A stretch of 64,000 nt of DNA from Pristionchus mayeri (Eukaryota > Nematoda > Chromadorea > Rhabditida > Neodiplogasteridae): contig BTRK01000001.1 in the NCBI GenBank assembly GCA_036245805.1, positions 16,127,087 through 16,191,086 of the forward strand, given 5' to 3'. The number at the start of each line of letters is the position of its first letter. Positions within the stretch are counted from its first letter, which is position 1. Shown here piece after piece: positions 23,401-35,130 of the stretch. The notes under the pieces are model-generated. The model was given only the letters and a program-made list of their open reading frames with translations, ran no database searches and was not told where the DNA came from. Both the position numbers and the translations under genes were made by a program.

Positions 23401-24769
23401 TGATGAATCACGAGGCAAAGATCGAAAGGACAGGGCGTGGAACGAGGCAAGATTGATGGCAGGCATTTGATTTTTGATTGCAAGATATTCTTTACTACCA
23501 ACTGGAACATTGATCTCCCTTGACGAAATGCACAATGCTGATGAGATTCACCTTCTCACTTTAAAATTGCAGGAATTTAAAGATTACGGTATCAATCAAT
23601 AATCAATAACCTACGGTAGGTCGTTCTCGATCGGGTAGAGACAAGTCGACAAATGAGATCATCGCCTCTTCCACGTGCGATGCCTGGAGATTACGAGAAT
23701 TTATCTGACTCTCCTAGATTTTCATGCTCTATTGATTGAACTCTGCGAATTGTTCGTTACTTAAAATCTTCAACCAGTCAATTGTAAACTCGACACGGCG
23801 TTTTCTCAAAGGTAACACACTACTCCTATTTGTAAATGGTTTCTCTCCTACGCTAGCACTTTCAACACTTCAAGGCAATCATTAAAAACAGCTAAAAAAT
23901 ACCTGATATCGCGAGTCGTAACTAATGCAGGCGCCTCCCTCCGGTGGACGCACACATGGACACTGCAAATATATATTTTTTGCAATTTAATAATTTTTAA
24001 CATTTTTTTAACCTCTGCTATGCATTCCGCAGTAAGATCAAATTACCTCAATGACGTATGTTTTTGCGTATCTTTGAAAGTCGGCCGTTCGTTTGATTGT
24101 CCGATCTCGGCACAAAACTCGTTAGCGCATGTAAAACTCATCAATTCGCGCTCGCTGAAACTCAAAGCGACGAAAGGTCAGAGCACTTTTTACGATGGGG
24201 GAAGATTGGCAATTCGAGAGTGAAATCTGAGCTCCGTAAACTTGCACGAAATTGCAGAAACGCGCGTGGAACTTCCGCTTTCGCTCTAAAACTTTCGTTC
24301 TAGGGCACTCAAGATTAACTCGATAACAATCTACAGCCATGTGGTATTTGAGGAAGTGGGTGGTTCCAGCATCTCGAAAGGTTTGGCATTGTTTTTATCA
24401 CAGGTTTAGCAGCTTTTCGCCTCGAAAGCAAGCGTAATTGCCCCCAAGGTCAAGAGAGAATAACGAGCGAGTCAAGTGGTAGCACTCTCTTCATATCACC
24501 TGCTCTCTAACCGGTCAGAGAAAGAGGAACGGTTGAAATGAGTGAGAATCCGCTATCTCTAATTAGAAGACAATGACGGCAGATAGTATCGAGTGCCACC
24601 ATAAGTCATCATCAAAAAGTGTGCTAAACATAGAGCCGAACAGTACCTGCTCCATTCGATTTCCCTTCGTTATCTGGCCCAGCACCTTCCCGAAGTCGGC
24701 GCTGTCGATTCGTGCTGCATGCAGCACCTGCAGCACCAGCAAGGCTGCGACCGCCCGCAGCCGCCTCAT
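17486..24769 (-). CDS. Secreted Gln/Asn/Pro/His-rich low-complexity protein
   Basis: Eleven exons, all in phase: 24647-24769, 23903-23962, 21221-21282, 21025-21100, 20790-20870, 19122-19187, 18922-19029, 18706-18801, 18280-18438, 18042-18080, 17486-17782 (388 aa). The signal peptide is at residues 1-20 (motif RAVAALLVLQVLHAARI). A short Cys motif follows (CPCVRPPEGGAC, about 42-53), then an Ala-rich helix (AASAAIAGLIERGHRFARA), an Asn run (157-180), Gln-rich blocks (205-275), and a C-terminus of Pro/Gly repeats plus a His-rich patch (HPHHPHHHHHW). The composition is prion-like or that of an extracellular matrix or secreted structural protein; I recognise no family. Introns hold foldback A1 (19.3-20.3 kb) and B2 (21.4-22.5 kb), so most of the 7.3-kb gene is repeat. 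A small direct duplication of the exon 8 donor region (GGTACCTGTTGCT) lies at 18678-18715. Confidence 0.75.
19273..20252. repeat. Foldback family A, copy 1
   Basis: The left end ATATGAGACCGTATGCCTAA and the right end, complement of ATATGAGGCCGTTTGCCTAA, enclose two arms of about 430 bp. A GA-rich centre (about 19720-19800: GAGAGAGGCGAGAGAGCG, then GGGAGGGACTGGGAGAG) separates them. It lies in an intron of the 17.5-24.8 kb gene. Confidence 0.9.
21380..22500. repeat. Foldback family B, copy 2
   Basis: Ends TTAACACGTGTATCACGAGT and its complement. The arms share GAGCCGGCTTTTAGGAATTT and the GATGAGCTAGAAAGGTGCGA segment, homologous to copy B1. TTAA is present at both outer ends and could be the target duplication. 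It lies in an intron of the 17.5-24.8 kb gene. Confidence 0.9.
23111..23153. repeat. Short perfect hairpin
   Basis: CCCTCGTAGCGAA at 23111-23123 and its exact complement at 23141-23153 enclose a 17-nt loop. It is intronic (first large intron of the 17.5-24.8 kb gene). Confidence 0.6.
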
Positions 24770-25718
24770 TGCCTAGGAATGACGAAATGAGATGTGAAAG
24801 GAAACGTTGTTGTGACAATTGTAGTTGTGAATGAGCGCATTTTCGACGCGATCGAGAAAAGTTCAACGTACAGCGCCAGAGAAAGCAAAGCAATAGAGCC
24901 ATCAAGTTGTTTCGGTTCGCGAAACATTGGGAAAAGAAGAGGAGTGTTTTGGAACTACAATTGTAAAACAGCAGGGAACAGTGCGGAGGTGGGCGATTGA
25001 ACAATTCGGCATTGCACCTCCTCTTTTCAGGTTCACTCCCGTTGGATAAGCAAAACAAGAGACCGTAAAGTAACAAGATTGAGAATGCAATAAATTGCCA
25101 AGAGACGATATTGGGCCATCGCTCCTATTTCTGCCCATTCATACAATGAGTAATGGAGAGAGTGGGCACAAAGGGGAGATGGGCAGCTAGGGAGGAGAAG
25201 GGAGAGAGACAAAGGTGTTCAGCCTCTACCTGCCCCCCTCCCTCCTTCCTTCCCCGAACGAGCCCGACTCATCCCTTGCTGCGCGAACTTCGAGTCTAAT
25301 GCAGGAGCAAGCAGCGGAATGTGTCATATTCGCTGGAAATTTGATTGCAAATTATTAGGTGTCAGCTTCTACTATGAGATGGGAGTGTAAATGGAAAAAA
25401 ACGGTCGCGTATTTGGATACGCTGAAGGCACCATCTACGCTGTCACTTGATTACCCGATATTCCCTATTGTGACACAATTTGTATAAAGAAGTGGTCTCT
25501 TTCCTAGAAGTGGTCTCGTGTTGTCATCTGGTCAACCCATGAACAATTTCCCGTGTTTGAATAAACTCATTGATAAAGAAACAGTTTATTATCCTTGCAT
25601 TTCGACAATTCGAGCTGCGTAATAAACATTTATCACAAAAAAATACTTATAAGCTGGAATAAATATCATTATAAAGCAGCAGTAGCATTATCCATGATTT
25701 TTTTCTTTCTACATAGAT
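24770..25718. other. Intergenic, no gene seen
   Basis: Purine-rich blocks near 25150-25260 and otherwise unremarkable DNA. This presumably includes the promoter of the gene starting at 24769. Confidence 0.4.
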
Positions 25719-28307
25719 TTATCGACAAAATACACGTTTTCTATTTCTATCTGATCGTATATAATTCCCTACAACCACTTCCAGAAAGAACACTGCTACT
25801 ATGATTCCAACACAAACGGCGAAAAACTGCCAGACTGAATCGAAGTTGGACAGTTTGAGTGGCGTGACTTCCATGTTCGCAATTCGTCTCGAGTATACCC
25901 CATATGGAGAAATGTAGCGAGACATGATGACTGGAAGACACTTCTTCCCTACATTTATAGGTGTCTCTCCGTGATTTTCGGTCGCTTTAATTGCTTTCCG
26001 GAGCTTCATACTACAGTAGTCACAAGATAATTAAAGTGTACGGGTTGATTTACTCGTGATTCCGCTCATATAAATCGGCTATGCGTTGGTAGGGTTGGCT
26101 ATTCGACGCAGAATTGCAATATCATAATTTCTCCTCTAGCATATTGCGAAATTTGAGGAGAGGAAGGATTGCGAAATCGTTTTTTTCTGATCCGAATAGA
26201 CAACCCTGCTAAGCATTTGAATATCAATGTAATGGAAGAACTAACGCGGATAGATGGGAGAAGTCCACGCAATGGCACGATTGAAAGCTTCCACGAGATC
26301 TCGCCGTTTCCTACATTTTTTTATTTTTATTTTAATCAATATTTTAAAAATATTAATTCTCTTTGCACCTCGAAATATAGAAGGAAAATGGTTGCTTCGA
26401 TAGGTTGTGGTCCACGACAAACAAGTGTCGCAGGATTCGATTGTACACGACGACATCGCCCCTCAATTCAAATGTTATTAGGATTTCCTGCCCTTCTTCG
26501 GTTTCTGCCTCCCTCTCTCCCTGATATAGCCACACATTTCTAGGTATTCCTTCCCCATTATCTGCCGATCAACTCCTCAATGATGTGCGGGAATGGGAAT
26601 TGGGGGAGGGAGACAGAAACCGAAGAAGTCCATCTTTCCAGTACAGATTGAAGTCCAGATGTCCCATCTATGAAATAGGAATAACCTGAGTAGTTCATCT
26701 CCAAAGAAAGTGAATTGTCAGAATTGTCAAAAACCACAAACCTCCGGAAAAGAAGTGACATCGTATCCCCGTATTTCATCAGAAGCGAGAATTGAGGTTA
26801 TCTTAGATTGAAAGAAGTGAGTGAATAACAAAACTCCAAAAAGGTAAAGTGACAGCAGAGTACGAGAGGAGATGCTAAAATGATATTTAGGTCAGTTTTT
26901 GTTACCTACGAAAAGCTAATACTAATTTACTTTCTGTTTCTGTACTGCGGATTGGCTTTGTACAGTTTGGCTACGGCAGATATGATACCAACCGTTGATT
27001 TCAGGTTGAGTTTCTCCCTTTTCTACATGAATTGCGATTATTGTAAGTTCTTTGTGTACGTAACCTTTAAAATTTCGAGGCCGTTGCACATTATGTTAAT
27101 AATGTTTACAGCGATCATTAACATGACGAAAATGATAGTTCCGCTGTTGAATAAAACCTTGAGGAAGCTCTGAATGCGATATTTCACAAACTCGACACTA
27201 GGTCGGATGTTCACCGTCGGAGTTCCTTCGGGATGATAATTGTTTTAAAAAATTGACTCTTCTGCAGAACTTTCACAGAAGCAGTTTTGACATTTAGGTA
27301 ACCTACTATGAAAGTTCTAAGGAGGGATCAAATTTTTGATTATCATCCGGAAGGTTATCATCCGACAGTGATTATCCTAGTGCCAATAAATCATATCTGA
27401 GATCTCACTTCTCGAATCTCCGCGCGATCTTCTTGTACCAAGTATCCATAGGTGACGCGTGTCAAGGGAAAAGTGAAGAATACCTTAAAATTGGAGTTCT
27501 TTTGTGGAGATTAATCGTCTAAGTTGTAATATTTACAATATCATATTTGTTCTATTCCACAACAGATAGAGGACACTTGAGTAATTGAGTAGTGAGTGAC
27601 CTTGTCGAGTAAATTCGGATCCTGCATCTTCAATGCCCATCCCACATCTGCTGTACCTGAAATGAGAATTGTATTTTCCCGGCAACAATATTAGGGATAC
27701 ATTTCTGGAACTTGTTGTCAGACAAATTCGAGTGAAGGAGGGGAAAGAAACTCGTGTTTCATGTTCAACATTCCGCATTTCTTGGATATAATCCTCCCCT
27801 ATCATTTCTTACCCCCCTCACAATTGCAAAGGGGTTGTATTATCGAAAATCAGGGAGTGATACCTAGAAATCAATGGGGTGGATGAGAAAGGTGGGGGGC
27901 CAATTATCCAAGAAGCGTCCAACGTTCATTGCTCACCATTGGCCAATGCGCTCGCGAACTCTGGACCGACTTGGTCGCTGATTTCTCTTTCGTACGGAAT
28001 CGCAGTGAATCCAGCAGCTTGAACGACCAGCGTGAAATAGTCGACGTTGACGCCTTCAATGAAGTTTATAATTTCTGCATGGTAGAACAATCGTAACTAC
28101 CCCTAGATCGTTTCGGAAACCACAACGGTTCAAATTTTCCGTTACTGAAGCTCCTGCTTTAACAAGCCGAGAAACTGCTGGAGATGGTAGTCGAATAGCG
28201 CGGAAAACGAGGAAATCACCAGCATGATCGCAGGACATGAGTTGGCAGTTGTCCGAAAGTTGATGGTAGTGCCTGTACTGGTGGCGGCCGATGGCGACGA
28301 GGCTCAT
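25719..28307 (-). CDS. Divergent ionotropic glutamate-receptor-like protein
   Basis: Ten exons agree in phase: 28220-28307, 27937-28074, 27601-27656, 27409-27483, 27065-27169, 26931-27022, 26742-26874, 26621-26698, 26369-26520, 25719-26010 (402 aa). The order matches the ligand-gated core of iGluR/IR proteins. An S1-like segment (NVDYFTLVVQAAGFTAIPYE, then GTADVGWALKM and FTFPLTRVTYGYLV) is followed by TM1 (SGTIIFVMLMIAVNIINI), a short linker in place of a clear pore loop, and TM3 (SSRTLLSLYLFGVLLFTHFF). Then come an S2-like segment (YSYFIDGTSGLQSVLERW) and TM4 (LSNFDSVWQFFAVCVGIIVA), with a short tail. The large amino-terminal domain of classic iGluRs is absent, and the modelled ATG has no signal peptide, so a 5' exon may be missing. 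It resembles the short divergent receptors known in C. elegans. The ligand is unknown. A MITE occupies one intron. Confidence 0.75.
27195..27384. repeat. MITE, CTAGGTCGGATGA family (copy 3)
   Basis: Ends CACTAGGTCGGATGTTCACC and the complement of GGCACTAGGATAATCACTGT; inner arms share ATGATAAT / ATTATCATCCGG. It is about 190 bp, like copy 1, and lies in an intron of the iGluR-like gene. Confidence 0.75.
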
Positions 28308-28918
28308 CGTGCTGGGAGAATGGTGAGGTAAAGAGAGAGTAAGAGCTATTTCCGGGATGAGGGGGACGACCAAGAGACCTTCACGCCTTCTGTAATTAAC
28401 TCCATGCGTTACATTTGTTTGCTTTACATGTGCACATTTCGTTGCATTTGGATGCTAGACTCCTGAATGAGCACACCACGCTCTCCATTTTGTCCTTCTT
28501 CCGATCAAACAACCAAGAAGACTCAATTGGAATGCCTTGAGGGATGTCGAGGAATTCCAGCATGGATCACAGAGGATGATCACATCTAAATTCATATTTC
28601 AGTGCCCTTCTCTGTTAACACGAGCTAGATTGGCTCTGTGCAATTGGAGTAAAATTGTAAAAAAAATGTAAGGTAGCCACGTCAAGAAATTTTACAGACG
28701 TCAAGAGACGTCTACGCTAAGTGGAATAATGATTGGCGTAAATTCCTTAGAATCCAAATACCTTGATATCGAGCATGATGAGACGAGCTGTGGCAGTGAA
28801 GCCTCATGGCCATCGACGGCACAAGGTCGGATGCGAACTATGACGTCATGCCGCCTTTGATATACCAAGCAAGTGTCCCATCGACCGTTAAAATCGAGCA
28901 AGAACCAGTAAAGTAAAA
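28308..28918. other. Intergenic with a half MITE
   Basis: No gene seen. At 28819-28866 is one end of the CTAGGTCGGATGA family (AAGGTCGGATGCGAACTATG, then ACGTCATGCCGCCTTTGATA) with no matching second arm, ending about 50 bp before foldback A2. Confidence 0.55.
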
Positions 28919-29840
28919 ATATGAGGCTGGTTGCCTAAGAATCACACAATTGCTGGCACAGTCAAATTTTGAAAATTCGTAGCATGGGGTTCTCAAGGGT
29001 GCTGAACATCATGGTACACTTCATTTTGCTCCAATTCGACCGGTAGAGCTGGGCTGCACGCACACTTTCTCGCATGAATTTTCAGCAACCCAACAACTAC
29101 TGAAAGAAATGACATGAAATTTTTACATCACATCAACATTTTCGCAGATTCCGAAAATGTGAAAATAATAACAAATTTCGAATTGCGAGAAGATGAAGCA
29201 TTGTTTTCTCGAATACCGAGCAAATGCGGCACTAGCTTCTTATATTAGCCGATGCTCCGTATTCAGGCGATCATTTTTCGTATGTGTGCGTTTTCGAAGT
29301 GACTATTTTTAGCTACAAGTTGTTTTCTATATACTCCATCATAATGTTACCTCCATGAATAACGGAAATTTTGAGAATTAATTGAGTTTCACCTATCATA
29401 TTTTGCATTTATTCGATCAGTAGTTATGGTTAATACATATTGGAAATGAAACTCAATTCATTCTTCCATTTTTCATTATTCGAGCAGGGAATCTGATGAT
29501 ACCAGCATTTAGAAACAACTTGTAGCAACAAATGGTCACCTCGAAAACCCACACATAGCCTGCGAAAAAAAATATATCGCCTGAATACGGAGCATCGGCT
29601 CATATAAAAAGCTAGTGCCGCATTTGCTCGGTATTCGAGAAAATAATGTTTTCTCTTCTCGCAATTCGAAATTTGTTATTATTTTCACATTTTCGGAGTC
29701 TGCATGCTCGATTTGATGTAATGTAAAAATTTCATGTCATTTCGTTCAGTAGTTGTTGGGTTGCTGAAAATTCATGAGAGAAAGTGTGCGTGCAGCCCAG
29801 CTCTGCCGGTCGAATTGGAGCAAAATGAAGTGTACCATGA
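28919..29840. repeat. Foldback family A, copy 2 (right end truncated)
   Basis: The left end ATATGAGGCTGGTTGCCTAA is intact. The right arm pairs with the left until TGAAGTGTACCATGA near 29840 and then stops, so the last 85 bp or so of the right end are missing. The inner sequence resembles copy 3 (ACCGGTAGAGCTGGGCTGCA against ACCGGTGCAGCCGGGCTGCA). Confidence 0.85.
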
Positions 29841-29881
29841 CCATAGGTGTCCACGCCGGCGGCGACCCCCATGAACCCCTA

Positions 29882-29926
29882 TTCATGGTTGCGCATACCC
29901 TGTGACAGGGTATGCGCAACCATGAA
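29882..29926. repeat. 45-bp perfect palindrome
   Basis: Two exact 22-bp arms (29882-29903 and 29905-29926; left arm begins TTCATGGTTGCGCATACC) flank one unpaired G. It lies about 40 bp beyond the truncated end of foldback A2. Confidence 0.85.
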
Positions 29927-30169
29927 CCCCGGGTCATGGTCAAAAATCGATTGAGAGATCAGGACTAGGTACCGTACCCAATCGATAGTACAGTACCCTC
30001 ACATACCGTATATCACTACCGTAACCCACGAATATCGCAAACTAACAATCTGCATTCACGGCGCGCGTCTCGACGTCTCGAGGCGTCGTGCGCGGATTTC
30101 GTGTGGATTACGGTAGGCGACTTTTCACAGTTATTCCTGTATGACATGCGATAGGAAAAGTGATCTCAG

Positions 30170-33100
30170 TAAAGATACAAAACTCGGCAGGTTCGAATCG
30201 TTCCCAGTTGTACTACGGAGCGGGTGATGTCTTCCTCGGAGTGCCCTTCGCTCAGCCACCACTGGGAGAATGGAGGTTCCAGGTAGGAGATCCGGTGTCC
30301 AAGCTGAATGTGAGATCGAATGAAAAAATACCAGCACAGATAATGCGCAGACTAATCACAGTATCAAGTGTTCCATTTCTTTACATTGAGACTAGGGACT
30401 CGAATGCGAAGATCACGTGTTATCTTTCCTCTCTCTAGCTTGCACCGAAAGTGTTGTTTGAATTGTTGTTTCAAAGTGTTGTTTCATCGTCAGTAGATGT
30501 ACAAACACAGTGTGGTGGCAGCTAGAGGAGAGGCGAAATGAACAGAGATCAAAAGTAGGGAGATCTCATGGTGTCAGAAGTCACTTATTCGTTCCAGTTG
30601 CCTCGTCCGATCTGTCGCTATCCAGCAGAAGTCGGCGAACTGGCATACAAGTTAGTGCTTCCTCACTTTCGTCAATTTGAAATTGATGATGGGATGCTGG
30701 GTGATTAATTTTATGTTTTTATTTTTTTGTTTTTTTCGACTCCGAAACGGCAGAAGAATCATTCAACCACGACAATCACGGATGTTCAATCGATTGTGAA
30801 ACATAACCGAAATTTGAATACGTTGAAGACCCCGGTGCATCCAGAATCTTCCTCCCTTCAACACTGGAGTGACCACTTCTGAAGACTGCCTATTTCTCAA
30901 TGTATTCAATCCCAATGTGAGATCATCTCTTCTCTAGACAAGACCAATTCTACTAAAATTACATCTTTCTTGAAAAGAACGAGAGCAAAACTATTCGTGT
31001 AAAATGTTCAGTTCTCGATTCAGGTTACTGTACCTCGTCGTTTCCCCGTGATGGTTTGGGTGCACGGAGGTGCATTCGCATCCGGGGGAGCAGATCAGTT
31101 CCACTACAAAGTGAGCCAATGGATTCATCTGTTCTTGGTCGGATGCATACCTTAGAATAAGAACCAAAAATTACACTTCTCCAGTATTTTCACAGAATCA
31201 TTCTGTCCAGTGATCGAACGTGTTAATACTAGAGAGGGGGTTTTGGTTCTCGTCCGGTATCTTCTCATCCAGCCTATTACTGATTCAGCTGTCTAAAGTT
31301 TTTGTCTCAATTATACAATTTTTTGTTTATTATCATTGAATGACGTCACTTTTAGGGCGCGATTCGCAACCTCGTTTCTAACGGTGTGGTAGTCGTCACT
31401 CTACAGTACAGGCTCGGGATGTTGGGTGATTTTTATATGTTTTTATTATTTTGTTTTTTTTCCATTCGGAAAAGGAGCAGAATCATTCACCCCTGGAAAT
31501 CACAGACTTTTATTCGATTGTGAAGCATAGCCGAAATTCAGGAAGGAAATTAAAATTTTTAAAGATCATCCATCTTCTTCAGGTTTCTTCACCACTTACA
31601 CACCCGAATTCCCTGCCAATCGTGGTCTCTTCGATCAGATTCTCGCTTTCCGATGGGTGAAGGAGGAAATTGGCGCCTTCGGAGGAAATCCGGACAGGTT
31701 AGAAGCCAAAATATATTTTTTGCTCTTCAGCTTTGACTTAAAAATCTTCCAGGAAAATGGGATCATAAGCACTTATAATATTGCCATTTCAACTATTCCT
31801 ATGGCGCATTAGGCTTTGGCATCAAAAGATCCTTCGCTAATAAGACAGCGTGAGAGCTAGTCTCTCATCCAGGATCACAGCATTCGGCGAGAGTGCTGGC
31901 GCAGTCTCCATCTCAGGACTCAGTCTGTCGCCACTCGCTAGAGGTTTGCCATTTTCAAAAATTCATTATTATTATTTGAGATTTACCATTGCTCTAGCCG
32001 TAATCATGATCAGTGTTAGCTCTGGCTGTTCCTAGTTGACTGGAGGTTTAGGGAGTAGGCTATTCACCTTCAGGTCTCTTTTCTCGTCTCGCCATCACTT
32101 CCGGTTCCGTCCTTCTCTCTTTTCAAGTGCCCAATGACGTGCGAGGATCGATAGAGAGGGAGCGAGCAGCACAGGTATTCGTCGCGCTCTATCGCACTAC
32201 CCACCATTACCGTACCCATATCCATCGTATTCAGTTGTGCAATGTTACCGGCGATCCTCTGGTGCTGCCTACAGCAAGGGCTCGGCTGCAGGCGTGTCTG
32301 CAGCAAATGACAGCCGCAGAGTTGATATCGAGAGAAGGGGTGAATAATCAAAGCTAATTTCTTGCCAGAATTTAACAGACAACTATGGAATATAGTTTAA
32401 AATATCGTATTGTTAATTTTCAGTCGCCATTCTCGCCTCCTCTGCTCACCTCTTCGCCCAAGCCTACGAACATCGGTTGGAGTCCTGCCAGAGACGGAGT
32501 GATGTTTCCGAGTGATCCAGAGGTTACGAACTCCCTCCATTTTGCGTTTATCTTTCGTTCATTTGGCCTCTTTAGGATAAACGTTTCCATTAACATATCA
32601 CGTTCTAAAGAGCCCTAAGTGTTCTTGTTCAGAGTTTCATTTTTAATAGAAATAGTTTCTTATTTCATTGTCCCAGTCAGGCCAAAAGACCGATTACTTA
32701 TCAGATCTTGGCCAGTTCTCGTCCTTCAATGGATGCCCTAGTGGGAGACATGAAGGAGGAATACGCATTCTTTAGTAAGTTTAATATTACAGTAATACAA
32801 GGATAAAGCAAAAACGCGTAATTAATTTTTAGAACAAGTCGTCAAATGGATGAGTTATCTTTAGCAAAAGTATCATTTTTCTGTAATTCGATATTTTTTC
32901 TGTTATGTTTCAGAGTTACTATTCGAATGCTCGGTCACTATGAGTGGCAATTTTAGCCAGTCTGGTTTTCCAAATCATAATAATGAAAGTCCACAGTGAG
33001 ACCAGAGTTTTCATGGCGTGGAACGGCACAATATCTTGCTCTTCAGTGTCCGAGTACAGCAGTGGCAACATCTCCCACATCGGACCAGCATCGATTCGGG

Positions 33101-35085
33101 AAGCACTACTCAACAGGGGGAAGGGATACCTCACTGAGGCGAGAACTATTCCTCCTCAAATAATGTTCTCTCTTGCCTCTGCTTACAGCGTCGCTCACTG
33201 TAACTGATTCTAAGTTTTCTATGGAATTTTTCGCAGATTCAAAATGCCATAAAAACTTAGATTCAGCTTTCAGCTTGAATTAGCGATATTGTAGCAGAAC
33301 AACTGATAGTCATATATCAGCAACAATAAGGCCAGAATTCTACTCCCTCAAAGATGCTCTTTCGCCTCTACTTCCAATATCGCTAGTAACTGAAAGAGTA
33401 ATTTTGCATAAGCAAATATTTGCAGGAGCAACTCTCTCTGATCTCCTCTCGCATGATCTCTTCCTACCAGAAGGAACCACTCGCTGCCAATGACAATCTT
33501 GGATGGACCAGGCTCATTGTCGATGTAAGAGTCGAGGGATTAAAGTTTTCCTTCATTTACCTATTTTGTAACTAATCGGGAAAGGAACAGCCAAATGTTC
33601 CCTGTACGCTCGACTAGAGATACAAGTTAGAATAGCAAAAATTGAATTAATGAAATAGGGAAAATTTGCAGGCAATGACAGGCGAGATGATCTCGAGTGT
33701 GATGAGGAGAGATGTGAATTGGTGAGAAGTTGTCTTCAAATAAAAAAAATCTTATCGAAAATTACCATAAAAGAGATGTCAAATTGGGTTATGAAATGTT
33801 ACAATATCGATTTGTTAGGCTCAAATTAGTCGGCTCTCGAGTCTTCCTCTTCACCTTCGACTACCCGAGCAGCGTGTGCAGCAGGATGCCGAGTCGACTG
33901 CAGGGATTTAACGGTGAGGAATGAATTTTTTTAAACTTTCGAATATTCCTAATCACGGTCTATTAACTTGCATCAAAGCACGAATATATCAATTGTAAAG
34001 ATGAGTACTAACGAGATGTCGATGCGAATTATTGGGTTGTTCACATAGCATATTATTGATTTATCGATTTATCTATTGATCTACCGTATCCAGGCACAGT
34101 GCACGGTGCTGACATCTGCTTCCTCTGGTTCACTGACTGGGATCGGGCTGCGGGTCGAATCACTGCAGCTGATGTTGCAGTGGCGAACAATTTCGGTCGC
34201 GTCTGGACCAATTTTGCAAAATTTGGGCGAGAAGGAACTACCCTTATTTTGTGTACCAGTGTACAATTTTTCCCGTTTCTTTGAAGTCAATTTCTTTGCT
34301 TGGCAATGTTGCTTGGCAAGATGTTCGGTAGCTATATTTTGATTAGAAATGTATGTCAGAAATCCCGGCTGGACCGAATCCGGCTCGAGCTTGTACTTCA
34401 TGAGATTCGACGATACTCTTAACGTGATGGGCAGTGATTGGAGAGGGACCGCAGAGAGGCTGTATAATCAGGTGAGCTTGTTTAGTAATATTATAATTAT
34501 TAAGTTAAGAGGGGATACTCAGTTATTCTTGTCATGGCGTAGAAGTACTGCTTGTCATCTTCGTGTAGCCGGATGGGAAGACAAAAATGTAGCTCATCAG
34601 TATCAAGATTTAACTCTAGACGTAGCAGTGCCGGTAATCGTAGAATTTGAAAGAGATGTCGGAATAACGAATTGGATATTTTTAATCCCCTGATTCAGGA
34701 GTTTCCTGGACTCATCGGCGACTATCCACCTACCAAAGTGTCGCCGATAGTGGAGGAGATTCTGGCGAAGCAGGGAGCACGGTGAGCCAATGACTCTCTC
34801 GATCTCGCACGCTCTCTCGCTGATTAAACAGGTCGGAAAATTAATAGGGCAGAAGCATCTCATATCTCCGAATAACAGCTAATGGCGATTCCGTAATGCT
34901 TTTTTTTTGTTTTTCGCTACCACTGCTGATCTCAGTACAGACCTGGAAATATTAGCTGCGTGAAGCATATTCGAACAATTCTAGTGTTTTCATTTGCTCG
35001 ATTTTACTCCGACTCATAAGATGTTGAAATTCCTATTTTCAGTGTGCTCGAACAGTGGAATCGCAACCTCGCCATGTGCAGATAA
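30170..35085 (+). CDS. Type-B carboxylesterase (alpha/beta hydrolase)
   Basis: Exons with agreeing phases include 30170-30282, 30598-30650, 30830-30916, 31024-31110, 31356-31425, 31583-31697, 31873-31943, 32074-32174, 32235-32339, 32424-32522, 32681-32774, 33426-33524, 33672-33721, 33819-33913, 34094-34226, 34360-34471, 34699-34781, 35043-35085. Family landmarks in order: [28 protein letters not shown], oxyanion [20 protein letters not shown], nucleophile [17 protein letters not shown] and the His motif GTVHGADI. These enzymes hydrolyse carboxylic esters in the secretory pathway or outside the cell. The first exon is missing: an in-frame stop precedes 30170 and no signal peptide is visible, with foldback debris just upstream. 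One or two exons at 32914-33200 could not be joined in phase. The exon ending 34226 uses a GC donor, whereas the duplicate at 40.4 kb has GT there. The catalytic acid was not located. Confidence 0.85.
31135..31268. repeat. MITE, CTAGGTCGGATGA family (copy 5, weak ends)
   Basis: TTGGTCGGATGCATACC and inner AAGAACCAAAAATTAC face GGGTTTTGGTTCTCGTCCGG about 100 bp away. It is intronic in the carboxylesterase gene. Confidence 0.6.
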
Positions 35086-35130
35086 CTTCACTATTTACTA
35101 TTGATGTACAAAAAATTAAAGTATTCTCCA

